Positions 52,787 to 61,375 of a stretch of 64,000 nucleotides of DNA are shown here, in pieces; the first letter of the stretch is position 1; the number at the start of each line of letters is the position of its first letter. The stretch is taken from NCBI RefSeq assembly GCF_013348805.1, contig NZ_CP054690.1, positions 372,001 through 436,000 of the forward strand. Direction: 5' to 3'. Position numbers and translations under genes: made by a program. This DNA is from Rhodococcus sp. W8901. Lineage in GTDB: Bacteria; Actinomycetota; Actinomycetes; Mycobacteriales; Mycobacteriaceae. Under the pieces are notes generated by a model, which had not been told where the DNA came from, made no database searches, and was given only the letters and a program-made list of their open reading frames with translations.

Positions 52787-54136
52787 TCAGCTGCTCACCG
52801 CCAGTGCGCAGGCGAGGGCCGCGGATTCGGCCGGATGCGAGCCGTGCCCGCCCGCGGTGGTGGGCAGGCCGATCAGCTGGATGCCGACCGGCGCGCCGTC
52901 GTCGATCGTGACCGGCGCCGAGATCGCCGGGATGCCGAGCGCGTTGAACGGACTGCACATGCGCAGCAACGGGGTTCGGGCCACGGCGGGATCGGTCGAG
53001 AGCGCCTGTTCCTGGGTGACGGCACGCAGGGGAGTGGTGGCGGTGATCAGGGCATCCAGGCCCAGGTCGCCGCGCAGCCGTGAGAGCGCCTGGCGGCGAA
53101 GCCGTTCCACGGTCCGCAGCGCGTGCAGGTACTCGACGGCGGGGCGATCCTTCTGCGCCGCCAGCAGCGCGGCCGTCGGCGACTGGTAGCGCTCGGGGGC
53201 GGATTCGAACCAGGCCCGGTGCGTCTCGTACGCCTCGGAGCCGGTGACGATCGGGTAGGCGTCCAGGAACTGCTGCGTCTCGGGCAGTTCCACGTCCACC
53301 ACCTCGGCGCCCGCGTCCACCAGGGACCGGCACGCGGCCTCGACGGCCGCCGCGATGGCCGCGTCCGCGACGTCCCAGTTCTCCCCGCGCAGGCGCCCGA
53401 CCCGCAGCCCCGCGACCGGGGTGCGGACGTGCGCGATACCGGGGATCGCGCCCCACGCGAGCGAGACGTCGAGGACGTCGGCGGCCAGCAGGCCCACGTG
53501 GTCGAACGTGGTCGACAGCGGGAACACACCGCCGGTCGGCAGCGCACCGAAGCTGGGCTTGAAGCCGACGACGCCGCACAGGGCGGCGGGAGTGCGTGCG
53601 CTGCAACCGGTGTCGGTGCCCAGCGCGAGCGGGACGACGCCCTTCGCGACCAGTGCCGCCGACCCGGACGACGACCCCCCGGTGATGAGCCCCGGATCGT
53701 GCGGGTGCGCCGCCGGGCCGGACGCGTTGACGGCACCCGTCGGACCGTAGGCGAACTCGTGCAGGTGCGTCTTGGCGACGACGATCGCGCCCGCCTCCCG
53801 CAGGCGCGTCACGATGCGGGCGTCGGACGCGGCGGGCGGGGCGTCGGCGAGGACGGCGCTGCCGCAGCGGGTCGGCATCCCGGCGACGTCGATGTTGTCC
53901 TTCACCGCGACCGTCACGCCGTGCAGCGGGCCGATCCAGTCGCCGGCGGCGATCGCGGCATCCGCGCGGGCGGCGGCGGCCAGGGCCGCCTCGTCGTCGC
54001 GCGCGGCCACCAGGTTCTCCCACGGCGTGCCCAGCAGGTCGTCGAGCGCGTCGAGCGTGGCCCGCACGTGCTCGGTGGCCGTCATCTCCTTCTTGGCGAG
54101 CAACTGGGCGACGTCTCGCAGCGTGGGCGTGCTCAC
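52787..54136 (-). CDS. amidase (amidase-signature family)
   Basis: A 449-residue amidase-signature hydrolase. The catalytic Lys is in GVTVAVKDNIDVAGM, the cis-Ser in GGSSSGSAALVAK, and the nucleophile Ser in GTDTGCSARTPAALCG, where the usual GGS is GCS. The C-terminal IGIQLIGLP-type motif reads PVGIQLIGLPTTAGG. GTG 54136 overlaps the tyrA stop (GTGA), so the two are co-translated. Substrate unknown; AtzF- or GatA-like roles cannot be separated, though no gatB/C is near. Confidence 0.88.
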   Translation of the reverse strand: MSTPTLRDVAQLLAKKEMTATEHVRATLDALDDLLGTPWENLVAARDDEAALAAAARADAAIAAGDWIGPLHGVTVAVKDNIDVAGMPTRCGSAVLADAPPAASDARIVTRLREAGAIVVAKTHLHEFAYGPTGAVNASGPAAHPHDPGLITGGSSSGSAALVAKGVVPLALGTDTGCSARTPAALCGVVGFKPSFGALPTGGVFPLSTTFDHVGLLAADVLDVSLAWGAIPGIAHVRTPVAGLRVGRLRGENWDVADAAIAAAVEAACRSLVDAGAEVVDVELPETQQFLDAYPIVTGSEAYETHRAWFESAPERYQSPTAALLAAQKDRPAVEYLHALRTVERLRRQALSRLRGDLGLDALITATTPLRAVTQEQALSTDPAVARTPLLRMCSPFNALGIPAISAPVTIDDGAPVGIQLIGLPTTAGGHGSHPAESAALACALAVSS

Positions 54137-55080
54137 GGCTGCAGCACCCCGCCGCGGCGTCCGGCGTCGCGCATCCGTTCGAGCCAGTTCGCGGAGCCGG
54201 GTTCGATGTCGGTGATGGTCCAGCGCTCCCGCTGCTCGTAACGCAGGCGGGCGTCGTGCCCGGACTCCACCAACTCGGCGAGCGTGCCCCGCGCGGCGAG
54301 TTCGGTGCGCGCCCGGTGCAGGACGTCGAGGGTCTCGTCCACGGCGGTAAGCAGCGCGTCGCGGTTGCCCTCGCACATCGCGCGCACCAGCCCGGGCGCG
54401 CTGCCGGCGACGCGGGTCCCGTCCCGAAACGATCCGGCCGCCAGCCCCAGCGCCAGGTCGCCGCCGGCCGCGCCGGACAGCGCGAGCGCCTCGGCCAGCA
54501 CGTGCGGCAGGTGCGAGATGCGGGCGACGGCGGCGTCGTGCTCGACGGACTCCGCCGGCACCACCACCGAGCCGCAGTCCAGCGCCAGCCGCGCCACCTG
54601 CGACCAGATCTGCGGGTCGACGCCGTCGTCGGCGCTGACCACCCACACCGCGTCGCGGAACAGGTCCGCGTCCCCGGCGTCCCACCCGGACTGCGACGTC
54701 CCCGCCATCGGATGACCGCCGACGAACCGGTCCTGCAGGCCGTGCCGGGCGACCGCAGCGACCACCTCGGCCTTGACGCTGACGACGTCGGTGATCGGGC
54801 AGCCGGGCGCGTGCTCGGCGATCGCGGCGAGGGTCCCGTCGACGGCCGGCATCGGCACCGCGACCACGATCAGCGCGCCGGACCGCTCGGCGCGGCGCAG
54901 CACCGCGACCAGATCGGTGTCGGCGTCGAAGCCGTCCGCCCGGGCGGCGTCCACCGCCCCGGCCGACCGGTTCCAGCCCCAGCCGTCACGGCCCGCCTCC
55001 ACCGCCGCGCGGAGCAGGGATCCCCCGATCAGACCCAGACCGAGAACACAGACTTCAGGTGCGGAAACGTCGTCAGCCAC
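54133..55080 (-). CDS. tyrA: prephenate dehydrogenase
   Basis: A 315-residue NAD(P)-dependent dehydrogenase that converts prephenate to 4-hydroxyphenylpyruvate in tyrosine synthesis. The Rossmann motif VCVLGLGLIGGSLLRAA is at the N-terminus. FVGGHPMAGTSQSGWDAGDA carries the conserved His/Pro/Met region, and EHDAAVARISHLPHVLAEAL the substrate His and Arg-side helix. GTG 55080 is used; ATG 55098 is an alternative. No ACT domain is appended. It overlaps the amidase start and is divergent from the TadA-associated gene. Confidence 0.92.
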   Translation of the reverse strand: MADDVSAPEVCVLGLGLIGGSLLRAAVEAGRDGWGWNRSAGAVDAARADGFDADTDLVAVLRRAERSGALIVVAVPMPAVDGTLAAIAEHAPGCPITDVVSVKAEVVAAVARHGLQDRFVGGHPMAGTSQSGWDAGDADLFRDAVWVVSADDGVDPQIWSQVARLALDCGSVVVPAESVEHDAAVARISHLPHVLAEALALSGAAGGDLALGLAAGSFRDGTRVAGSAPGLVRAMCEGNRDALLTAVDETLDVLHRARTELAARGTLAELVESGHDARLRYEQRERWTITDIEPGSANWLERMRDAGRRGGVLQP

Positions 55081-55147
55081 CCGAACAGGTTGGCACATTT
55101 GCCGCTGGACTTCTTATAGCGGCACCGCGCGGGCTACCGTTGCGCGC

Positions 55148-55690
55148 ATGGGTGCACAGCGCGCGAACAATAACAGCGCCTCCGCGGGTTCGATCGAGGA
55201 CTTGGACGGCTTCGGTATGGCTGTCGTCCGCGAGGAAGGCCGCTGGAAGTGCACGCCGCTGACCGGCGGTGCACTGACGAGTTTGCGGACCGCCGAGAAG
55301 GAACTGCTCGAGCTGCGTAGCTCCGGCGCCGTGTTCGGTCTGCTCGACGTCGACGAGGAGTTCTTCGTCATCGTCCGTCCCGCCCCGACCGGCACCCGCC
55401 TGCTGATCTCCGACGCCACGGCCGCCATCGACTACGACATCGCCGCGGACGTCCTCGAGTCGCTCAACATCGAGATCCCCGACATCGACCCCGACGAGCT
55501 CGACGACGTCGAACCGTGGGAGGAGGGCGACCTCGGTGTGCTCGCCGACCTGGGTCTGCCGGACGCCGTGCTCGGGGTGATCCTCGCCGAGACCGATCTG
55601 TACCCGGACGAGCAGCTCGCGATGGTCGCGCAGCGCTGCGGCTTCGAGACGGAGCTGTCGGCGGAGCTCGACAAGCTCTCGTCGCGCTGA
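55148..55690 (+). CDS. tRNA adenosine deaminase-associated protein
   Basis: A 180-residue acidic protein found beside tadA in actinobacteria. It begins ANNNSASAGSIEDLDGFGMA, continues WKCTPLTGGALTSLRTAEKE, and has a very acidic stretch (DIDPDELDDVEPWEEGDLG). ATG 55148 is used. The tadA GTG lies 16 bases beyond its stop, so both form an operon. Its biochemical role is not established; the name reflects this conserved neighbourhood. Confidence 0.88.
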   Translation: MGAQRANNNSASAGSIEDLDGFGMAVVREEGRWKCTPLTGGALTSLRTAEKELLELRSSGAVFGLLDVDEEFFVIVRPAPTGTRLLISDATAAIDYDIAADVLESLNIEIPDIDPDELDDVEPWEEGDLGVLADLGLPDAVLGVILAETDLYPDEQLAMVAQRCGFETELSAELDKLSSR

Positions 55691-55706
55691 CCGCGGGCGG
55701 CCCGGC

Positions 55707-56165
55707 GTGAGCCTCCAGGACGACGAGCGGATGATCCGTGTCGCCCTCGACGCGGCCGCCGCCGCATCGGACGCGGACGTGCCGGTGGGCGCCGTGGTGT
55801 TCGACGCGGACGGTGTGGAACTGGCGCGGGCGGCGAACGCCCGCGAGGCCGCCGGTGACCCCACCGCGCATGCCGAGATCCTCGCGCTGCGCGCCGCAGC
55901 CAAGGTGCACGGCGACGGCTGGCGGCTCGAAGGCGCGACCCTCGCGGTGACGCTGGAGCCGTGCACGATGTGCGCCGGCGCGCTGGTCCTCGCCCGCGTC
56001 AAACGGGTGGTGTTCGGCGCGTGGGAACCCAAGACCGGCGCGGTCGGTTCGCTGTGGGACGTGGTCCGTGACCGTCGCCTCACCCACCGTCCGGAGGTGC
56101 GCGCCGGCGTCCTCGAGGACGAGTGCGCGGGCCTGCTCGAAAGTTTCTTTCAGGACCAGCGCTGA
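55707..56165 (+). CDS. tadA: tRNA-specific adenosine deaminase
   Basis: A 152-residue zinc deaminase that converts A34 to inosine in tRNA-Arg(ACG), the very tRNA encoded at 29939-30011. GTG 55707 starts the gene. The zinc/catalytic motifs are DPTAHAEILALRAAA (His, Glu) and LEPCTMCAGALVLAR (PCxxC). GAWEPKTGAVGSLWDV is a TadA-typical loop. Length and motif order are normal. Confidence 0.95.
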   Translation: MSLQDDERMIRVALDAAAAASDADVPVGAVVFDADGVELARAANAREAAGDPTAHAEILALRAAAKVHGDGWRLEGATLAVTLEPCTMCAGALVLARVKRVVFGAWEPKTGAVGSLWDVVRDRRLTHRPEVRAGVLEDECAGLLESFFQDQR

Positions 56166-56310
56166 CGGTTCTACCTGCAGCGATGTGGGTGATTGCCGCC
56201 CACATGGGCGGAGTTTCTCGGCAGAGTTCCGCAGATCGTGGTCTGGTGGAGGCAGGTGCTCGTGTGGCACCGGGACCGCAAGGTTCACGCAGATTCACGG
56301 AGGAGTGCTC

Positions 56311-56508
56311 ATGGGAATCGCAGACAAGGCTCAGAACAAAGCGCAGGACCTCGGGGGCAAGGCCAAGGAGACCGCCGGCAAGGCGACCGGCGACGAGGAC
56401 CTCAAGAACGAGGGCAAGGGCGACCAGGTCGAATCCGCCGTCAAGGACGCCGCGGAGAAGGTCAAGGACGCCGCCTCCACCGCCAAGGACAAACTGACTG
56501 GAAAGTGA
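56311..56508 (+). CDS. CsbD-like stress protein
   Basis: A 65-residue, highly charged Lys/Asp/Ala-rich protein of the CsbD family (GIADKAQNKAQDLGGKAKET, then TGDEDLKNEGKGDQVESAVK). ATG 56311 follows GGAGGAG at 6 bases. CsbD proteins are induced by general stress and are probably disordered or helical; the molecular role is unknown. It stands between tadA and tRNA-Ser(CGA). Confidence 0.88.
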   Translation: MGIADKAQNKAQDLGGKAKETAGKATGDEDLKNEGKGDQVESAVKDAAEKVKDAASTAKDKLTGK

Positions 56509-56559
56509 CGTTGACCTGCCGATTTCAGGCTGAGCGTCGGCTCCGGTACAGTTCTCGGC

Positions 56560-56647
56560 GGTGGCGTGTCCGAGCGGCCGAAGGTGCAGCACTCGAAATG
56601 CTGTGTGCGGTAACCCCGCACCGAGGGTTCAAATCCCTCCGCCACCG
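56560..56647 (+). tRNA. tRNA-Ser (anticodon CGA)
   Basis: The acceptor stem GGTGGCG (56560-56566) pairs with CGCCACC (56640-56646), discriminator G at 56647. The anticodon arm CAGCA-CTCGAAA-TGCTG gives anticodon CGA. The variable arm TGCGGTAACCCCGCA is long, as in serine tRNAs. Confidence 0.95.
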
Positions 56648-56652
56648 CCGAG

Positions 56653-56685
56653 AAAGTCCCTCACCCCTTCGGGGTGGGGGACTTT
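56653..56685 (+). terminator. terminator of tRNA-Ser(CGA)
   Basis: AAAGTCCCTCACCCC (56653-56667) pairs with GGGGTGGGGGACTTT (56671-56685) around a TTC loop, with one G-T pair. TTTCTGTTGTT follows. It lies 5 bases behind the tRNA. Confidence 0.8.
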
Positions 56686-56768
56686 TCTGTTGTTCGCTGT
56701 GGTCGAAATCTGTCCGCCGAGAACGAAATCGGGGGACGCGGTCTCCATTGCCTACCTACCGTCGCGGT

Positions 56769-57503
56769 ATGCCTCGCCCCGATCTTCAGCAGCTGACGCC
56801 TGCGCTGCATCGCCTCCGCATCCCCACCGGCCCAGCGCACCTGTTGAACTGCTACCTCTGGCTCGGCGCCGACGGTGTGACGCTCATCGACACGGGCTGG
56901 CCCGACAGCGCCGATCTGATCGCCGACGCGCTGTCGGTGCTCGGCCGGCAGCGCACCGACGTGACGCGGATCGTGCTCACGCATTTCCACGAAGATCACA
57001 CCGGTTCGGCCGCCGAGATCGCGCGGTGGGCGGACGTCGAGGTCATCGCGGGTGCCGCTGACGCGCCGTTCGTGGCGGGTGCACAGCGCGGTCCTCTTCC
57101 CCGTCTGACGGATCGCGAGAAGACCATCCACGCCGAGTTCGACGAGCCGTCCCACGGACCTGCCTGCCGCGTGGACCGTGAGGTCCGCGACGGCGACGTC
57201 CTGGACTTCGCGGGCGGGACGCGAGTCATCGGCGTTCCCGGGCACACCCCCGGGAGCATCGCCCTGTACCTGCCCGACGCCGATGCCGTCCTCACGGGGG
57301 ACGCGGTGGCCGAGTTCGACGGCGAGGTGATCCTCGGCGTCTTCGACGTCGACAGGGATGCTGCGAGCCGTTCTCTCGCGCAGATCGCGGCGACGCGCGC
57401 GCGGATCGCGGGATTCGGTCACGGCGAGGCCGTCCTCGAGGAGGCGCATGCGCGAATCGGCACCGCCACAGACCCGTTCGCGCCGTCCGCGGACGCACGC
57501 TGA
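56769..57503 (+). CDS. MBL-fold metallohydrolase
   Basis: A 244-residue metallo-beta-lactamase-fold hydrolase, start ATG 56769. The metal motif is LTHFHEDHTGSAAEIARW (H-x-H-x-D-H). Further ligands lie in VPGHTPGSIALYLP and LTGDAV (Asp), and the last His in GFGHGEAVL. It resembles glyoxalase-II-like and quorum-lactonase-like members; the substrate is unknown. It is monocistronic, between tRNA-Ser(CGA) and the TerD-domain gene. Confidence 0.9.
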   Translation: MPRPDLQQLTPALHRLRIPTGPAHLLNCYLWLGADGVTLIDTGWPDSADLIADALSVLGRQRTDVTRIVLTHFHEDHTGSAAEIARWADVEVIAGAADAPFVAGAQRGPLPRLTDREKTIHAEFDEPSHGPACRVDREVRDGDVLDFAGGTRVIGVPGHTPGSIALYLPDADAVLTGDAVAEFDGEVILGVFDVDRDAASRSLAQIAATRARIAGFGHGEAVLEEAHARIGTATDPFAPSADAR

Positions 57504-57590
57504 GATCAACGGCGACTGCACGGTGTGTCAGCATGGTGCGCTGCCGCTGCGGCAGTCGCAAGACGATGACGAACGGTGGGGACGCGCACG

Positions 57591-58919
57591 ATGCTGGAAG
57601 TGGTCAAGGGTTCGAAGACCGACCTGGCCGAGGATCGGTACACGGTCCGCTTGACCACGGCAGGGCAGCCGGGGATGGTCGACATCGCCGCGGTGCTGCT
57701 CGCCGACGACGGCAAGGTGCGTTCCGACGACGACTTCGTCTTCTTCAACAACCCGACGGCGCCGGGTGTCGCGCTCACCGCGGACGACAGCGTCTCGGTC
57801 GACCTGACCACGGTGCCGGCGGACATCCATCGGGTCCTGCTCACCGCCAGCACGGAAGCCCAGGGCATCGACTTCGGTGCGGTCACGGGTCTCTCGGTCG
57901 AGGTGCACGGTACGTCCCAGCGGCTCCGCTTCACGCCGTCGAGTCTGTCCACGGAGACGGTGCTGCAGGTCGTCGCGCTGTACCGGCGGGGAACCGGTTG
58001 GCGGATGGACGCGATCGGGCAGGGCTACAGCCATGGCCTGGCGGCGCTGGCCGGTGAGCACGGCATCGACGTCGACGATCCCGGGACGCCGGCCGACGCC
58101 ACCTCGGCGCCTGCGTCGCCGTCCGCGCCGCCCACTCCGGAGATCGCGGCGCCCGCCGCGGCCGCGGCACCACCGATCTCCTTCGAGAAGGTGAAGGTGG
58201 CGCTCACCAAGGAGTCGCCCGATCGGACCGCGCGGATCGACCTGAGGAAGGGGCAGGGGGATCCGAACTGGGTCCTGACCGTCGGCCTCGAATGGGACGG
58301 GCGCGGCGCCACCTACGACCGCAACGGCAAAGTGAAGAAGTACGGCACCGGGGACCTCGACGTGTACTTCTTCTGCCGCAACGAGGACACCGACGAGTAC
58401 GTCGTCATCAGCGGCGACAAGGGGCACCGGGGGAGCCTCGAGCACTGGCCGTTCATCCACCACTACGGGGACAGCCAGGGCCCGGGCAAGGGCAAGAAGC
58501 CGGCCGTCGAGCAGGTGCGGGTGCTGCCCAACGAGAACGGCGACCTGCTGGTCAACATCTATCAGAGCGTCGACAACGGGGCGGGCGCCCTGGACACCTT
58601 CGGTAATCCGCGCGTGGCGATCCGCTATGGTCGCGCCGGCAAGGACGGGCTGCCCGGCCCGGATGCCGACGAGATCCTCGTCTACGTGGGCAACAGCAAG
58701 AACTCGTTCTGGGCGACGGTCGCGCACATCGACGTGCAGGACGGGGTGCTCACTGTCGACGGCGAGACGCGCTACAGCCGCATCGGCAGCGAACGGATGC
58801 CCGGCCTGGACTCGAAGGGCAAGTGGGTGCGTAAGCCGTCCGGTGGTCCCACCGGGCGCAGCAAGAAGCGCAACGGCGGTCTCGGGCTGGACAAGTACAG
58901 CGGGAGGTGCCTGGCCTGA
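57591..58919 (+). CDS. TerD-domain protein with a second C-terminal domain
   Basis: A 442-residue protein. ATG 57591 is used (GGGGA upstream); GTG 57576 is in frame. Residues 1-160 form a TerD domain, with DDDFVFFNNPTAPGVALTADD as the hallmark and its acidic residues as calcium ligands. A Pro/Ala-rich linker (about 165-205) leads to a second domain with FEKVKVALTKESPDRTARIDL and GDLDVYFFCRNEDTDEYVVI, which resembles TerA-type repeats. TerD proteins act in tellurite, stress and phage responses, but no other ter gene is next to it. Confidence 0.85.
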   Translation: MLEVVKGSKTDLAEDRYTVRLTTAGQPGMVDIAAVLLADDGKVRSDDDFVFFNNPTAPGVALTADDSVSVDLTTVPADIHRVLLTASTEAQGIDFGAVTGLSVEVHGTSQRLRFTPSSLSTETVLQVVALYRRGTGWRMDAIGQGYSHGLAALAGEHGIDVDDPGTPADATSAPASPSAPPTPEIAAPAAAAAPPISFEKVKVALTKESPDRTARIDLRKGQGDPNWVLTVGLEWDGRGATYDRNGKVKKYGTGDLDVYFFCRNEDTDEYVVISGDKGHRGSLEHWPFIHHYGDSQGPGKGKKPAVEQVRVLPNENGDLLVNIYQSVDNGAGALDTFGNPRVAIRYGRAGKDGLPGPDADEILVYVGNSKNSFWATVAHIDVQDGVLTVDGETRYSRIGSERMPGLDSKGKWVRKPSGGPTGRSKKRNGGLGLDKYSGRCLA

Positions 58920-59042
58920 TCCGGACGGTCGCGCCGGGTCGTCCGGGGCCGCGATCGTCGAATCCCCGACCCTCGGATGGGGATTCGGAGCGCGGCTCGT
59001 GTTTGATCGAGGTCGACGAGAGCAACTGAGGGAGGACGTTCG

Positions 59043-59462
59043 ATGGCGGATACGAAGCAGGCCCGGCTCGATCTCGCGGCGGCCCGGCGCGCCGCGGACG
59101 CGGCGATCGATGCCGCGCGGCGGGACGGCAACCGGGTCAGCGTGACCGTCGTCGACGCGCGGGGACACGATCTGCTGGTGGTGCGCGACGACGGCGCCGC
59201 ATGGTTCACCCCCGGGGTGGCACGCGCGAAGGCCGCGACCTCGGCGCTGATCGGCATACCCACGACCGCCTACTCCGGGCTGGCCGACGCCCATCCCGCG
59301 CTGGTCGACCTGATCGATGCGCAGACCCAGCAGTCGCTGACGACGCTGCCCGGAGGCCTGCCCGTGAGCGTCGACGGGGAGGTCGTCGGCGGGATCGGCG
59401 TGAGCGGCGCGCAGCCGGAGCAGGACGTCGAATACGCGCAGGCAGGTGTCGCCGCGCGCTGA
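59043..59462 (+). CDS. GlcG/HbpS-family protein
   Basis: A 139-residue protein, start ATG 59043. The GlcG/HbpS fold is recognised from LDLAAARRAADAAIDAARRD, VSVTVVDARGHDLLVVRDDG, ARAKAATSALIGIPTTAYS and VSVDGEVVGGIGVSGAQPEQD. HbpS of Streptomyces binds heme; most relatives are uncharacterised. No signal peptide is seen, so it is probably cytoplasmic. It lies between the TerD-domain gene and lsr2. Confidence 0.87.
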   Translation: MADTKQARLDLAAARRAADAAIDAARRDGNRVSVTVVDARGHDLLVVRDDGAAWFTPGVARAKAATSALIGIPTTAYSGLADAHPALVDLIDAQTQQSLTTLPGGLPVSVDGEVVGGIGVSGAQPEQDVEYAQAGVAAR

Positions 59463-59597
59463 CCGGCGCCCGGCGGGCACCGCGAAGGTGTCACCGTCAC
59501 GGTCGACGCCGTGACGACCCTGATCCGCATCGGGTTGTGTGGGGGTTGTCCCGTAGGCTCCCGATGCAGCTTGGTTGACGAACCTCGGGAGTAACAC

Positions 59598-59930
59598 GTG
59601 GCACAGAAGGTAATTGTCGAGCTCATCGATGATCTTGATGGTGAGCCCATCGACTTCGGTGGCGAGACCATCAGTTTCGCTGTCAACGGCGTCGAGTACA
59701 CCATCGACCTCAATGACAAGAACGCCACCGAGTTCCACCGCAAGCTGGACTACTACATCCGCCATTCCACCAAGGTCGGCGGACGCCAGACGACCCGTGC
59801 CGCGAAGCCGACGACAGATGGGGCCAGCACCCAGGAGATCCGGGAGTGGGCCGCCCGCAACGGTTATGTGGTGTCGACCCGCGGCCGGATCTCGGGTGAC
59901 ATCGTCAAGGCGTACGCGGCCGCCCACTAG
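59598..59930 (+). CDS. lsr2: Lsr2 nucleoid-associated xenogeneic silencer
   Basis: A 110-residue H-NS-like protein, start GTG 59598. The N-terminal oligomerisation domain is QKVIVELIDDLDGEPIDFGG. The C-terminal DNA-binding domain has TQEIREWAARNGYVVSTRGR, ending in the AT-hook-like RGR. Lsr2 bridges and silences AT-rich, often foreign DNA, so the AT-rich ends of the island at 34-18514 are natural targets. It is followed by a hypothetical gene after 2 bases. Confidence 0.95.
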   Translation: MAQKVIVELIDDLDGEPIDFGGETISFAVNGVEYTIDLNDKNATEFHRKLDYYIRHSTKVGGRQTTRAAKPTTDGASTQEIREWAARNGYVVSTRGRISGDIVKAYAAAH

Positions 59931-59932
59931 TC

Positions 59933-60817
59933 ATGGCGACCGTCAGTAAGCGCAAGAAGGCGGCTGCCGCGCCCGAACCCGTGGTCGCGGAGCAGTTGGA
60001 CGCGGCCACCCCCGCGGTGGTCGCCGCGGATTCGCCCGTGGCGGAACCGGACGCGGCGGGCGCCGACGATGCCGACGATGCCGCCGCCGACGAGGCGCAG
60101 GGTTCGGATACGTCCTTTTCCCACGGCGATCCGATCCGGGTGTTCCTGTACGACATCCCGAACGACGGTGGCGAGTGGACCGCCCGCTACGAGGCCGGGA
60201 TCACGCGCATCCGCAGCAAGAAGGTGGGCCCCGGCGTCTACCTGGATCTGCTGCACCGGGTGTTCCCCAAGCACGAGGTCCTCGTCAAGGGTGAGCTGCT
60301 CAGCGTCAAGAGCCGGCCGCATCCGGACGACCCCAAGGTCCTCACCGAGGTCGCGCTGCTCGTCTACCTGGCCACCGAGGTGGCCCTGTTCAAGGCGTTC
60401 CTCGACTGGGCCGGACAGGATGTCGCGCCGATGCGGATCACGGGGGACAAGCTCGACGACGTGGCCCGCAAGATCCACACCGACCTCTACCGCATCCACC
60501 TCTTCAAGCAGCGGCTCGTCACGGCCGGCATCGAGGACCCCGCCGAACTCGACGAGGACGTCGCGCGGCCGCTCGAGGTCATCAAGAGCGAGATCGACGC
60601 CATCCAGGACCTGCGCGTCTCCGTCAAGCGCTACCGCGACCGGGTGGTGACGGCCAAGCGGGAACGCGTGGTCAAGGAGAGCCAGAACCTCGTCGGCAAC
60701 ATCGAGATGGCGACCTGGGACTCGGTGCAGCGGCGCGAGGAGATGGTCGTGATGCGCGAGTGGGTGGACAACCAGCAGCGTCTGCTGCCCGTCGTGCGGG
60801 CCGCGAAACTGACCTGA
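59933..60817 (+). CDS. hypothetical protein co-transcribed with lsr2
   Basis: A 294-residue cytoplasmic protein, start ATG 59933, only 2 bases after the lsr2 stop. A Lys-rich start (MATVSKRKKAAAAPEP) and an Ala/Asp-rich acidic linker (to residue about 60) precede a globular domain (DPIRVFLYDIPNDGGEWTAR). The C-terminal half is long helices with coiled-coil character (KRYRDRVVTAKRERVVKESQ). No known domain recognised. Tight linkage to lsr2 suggests a shared function, unproven. Confidence 0.7.
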   Translation: MATVSKRKKAAAAPEPVVAEQLDAATPAVVAADSPVAEPDAAGADDADDAAADEAQGSDTSFSHGDPIRVFLYDIPNDGGEWTARYEAGITRIRSKKVGPGVYLDLLHRVFPKHEVLVKGELLSVKSRPHPDDPKVLTEVALLVYLATEVALFKAFLDWAGQDVAPMRITGDKLDDVARKIHTDLYRIHLFKQRLVTAGIEDPAELDEDVARPLEVIKSEIDAIQDLRVSVKRYRDRVVTAKRERVVKESQNLVGNIEMATWDSVQRREEMVVMREWVDNQQRLLPVVRAAKLT

Positions 60818-60881
60818 CCCGACCCCCTCCCGTGGCTGGTGTCACGCACCCGAGGGTGGAGATCGCCACACCTTCAATGTA

Positions 60882-60897
60882 TGCTTGCCGACAAGCA
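60882..60897. promoter_or_regulatory. MarR-type operator palindrome
   Basis: TGCTTG-CCGA-CAAGCA is a perfect 6-bp inverted repeat with a 4-base spacer, 20 bases before the start of the MarR gene. This is the expected position for autoregulation of the marR-MFS operon. Confidence 0.6.
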
Positions 60898-60916
60898 AGT
60901 AAATTGGAGGTGGACG

Positions 60917-61375
60917 TTGACGAGCCTCTTCGACGACGACGAGGTCTCCCGGCTTCGTGTCGCACTCGGACGCATTTCCCGGCAGGTCGACCGGCAGACG
61001 TCCGGCGGTGAGCTGACCAAGACGCAGTTCTCGATCCTGACCACCGCGGTGCGCCGTGGGCCGATCCGGGCCAGCGAGATGGCCGAGATCGAGACCCTCA
61101 ACCCGACGATGCTCTCGCGGATGATCGGCAAGATGGAGGCCGAGGGGCTGCTCATGCGCTCGGCCGATCCCGACGACGGCCGGGCCGTCGTCGTCGCCGC
61201 GACGCCCGCGGGGATCGCCCTGCACTCGCAGTTGCGGGACAAGCGGACCCAGTTGTTCGCCGAGTACCTCGCCCAACTCCCCGAGACCAAGACCCAGGAT
61301 CTGCTCGACGCGCTGCCGGCCCTCGAGGCGCTCGGCGAACGGATGTGTCAGGCCCGGGCTACGGCCCGCTCATGA
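60917..61375 (+). CDS. MarR-family transcriptional regulator
   Basis: A 152-residue MarR regulator. TTG 60917 follows GGAGGTGG and is the best start. The winged helix is RASEMAEIETLNPTMLSRMI with wing GLLMRSADPDDGRAVVVAAT. It overlaps the transporter gene by ATGA and lies behind a palindrome (60882-60897), so it probably represses the pair and is released by the transported drug. Confidence 0.9.
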   Translation: MTSLFDDDEVSRLRVALGRISRQVDRQTSGGELTKTQFSILTTAVRRGPIRASEMAEIETLNPTMLSRMIGKMEAEGLLMRSADPDDGRAVVVAATPAGIALHSQLRDKRTQLFAEYLAQLPETKTQDLLDALPALEALGERMCQARATARS

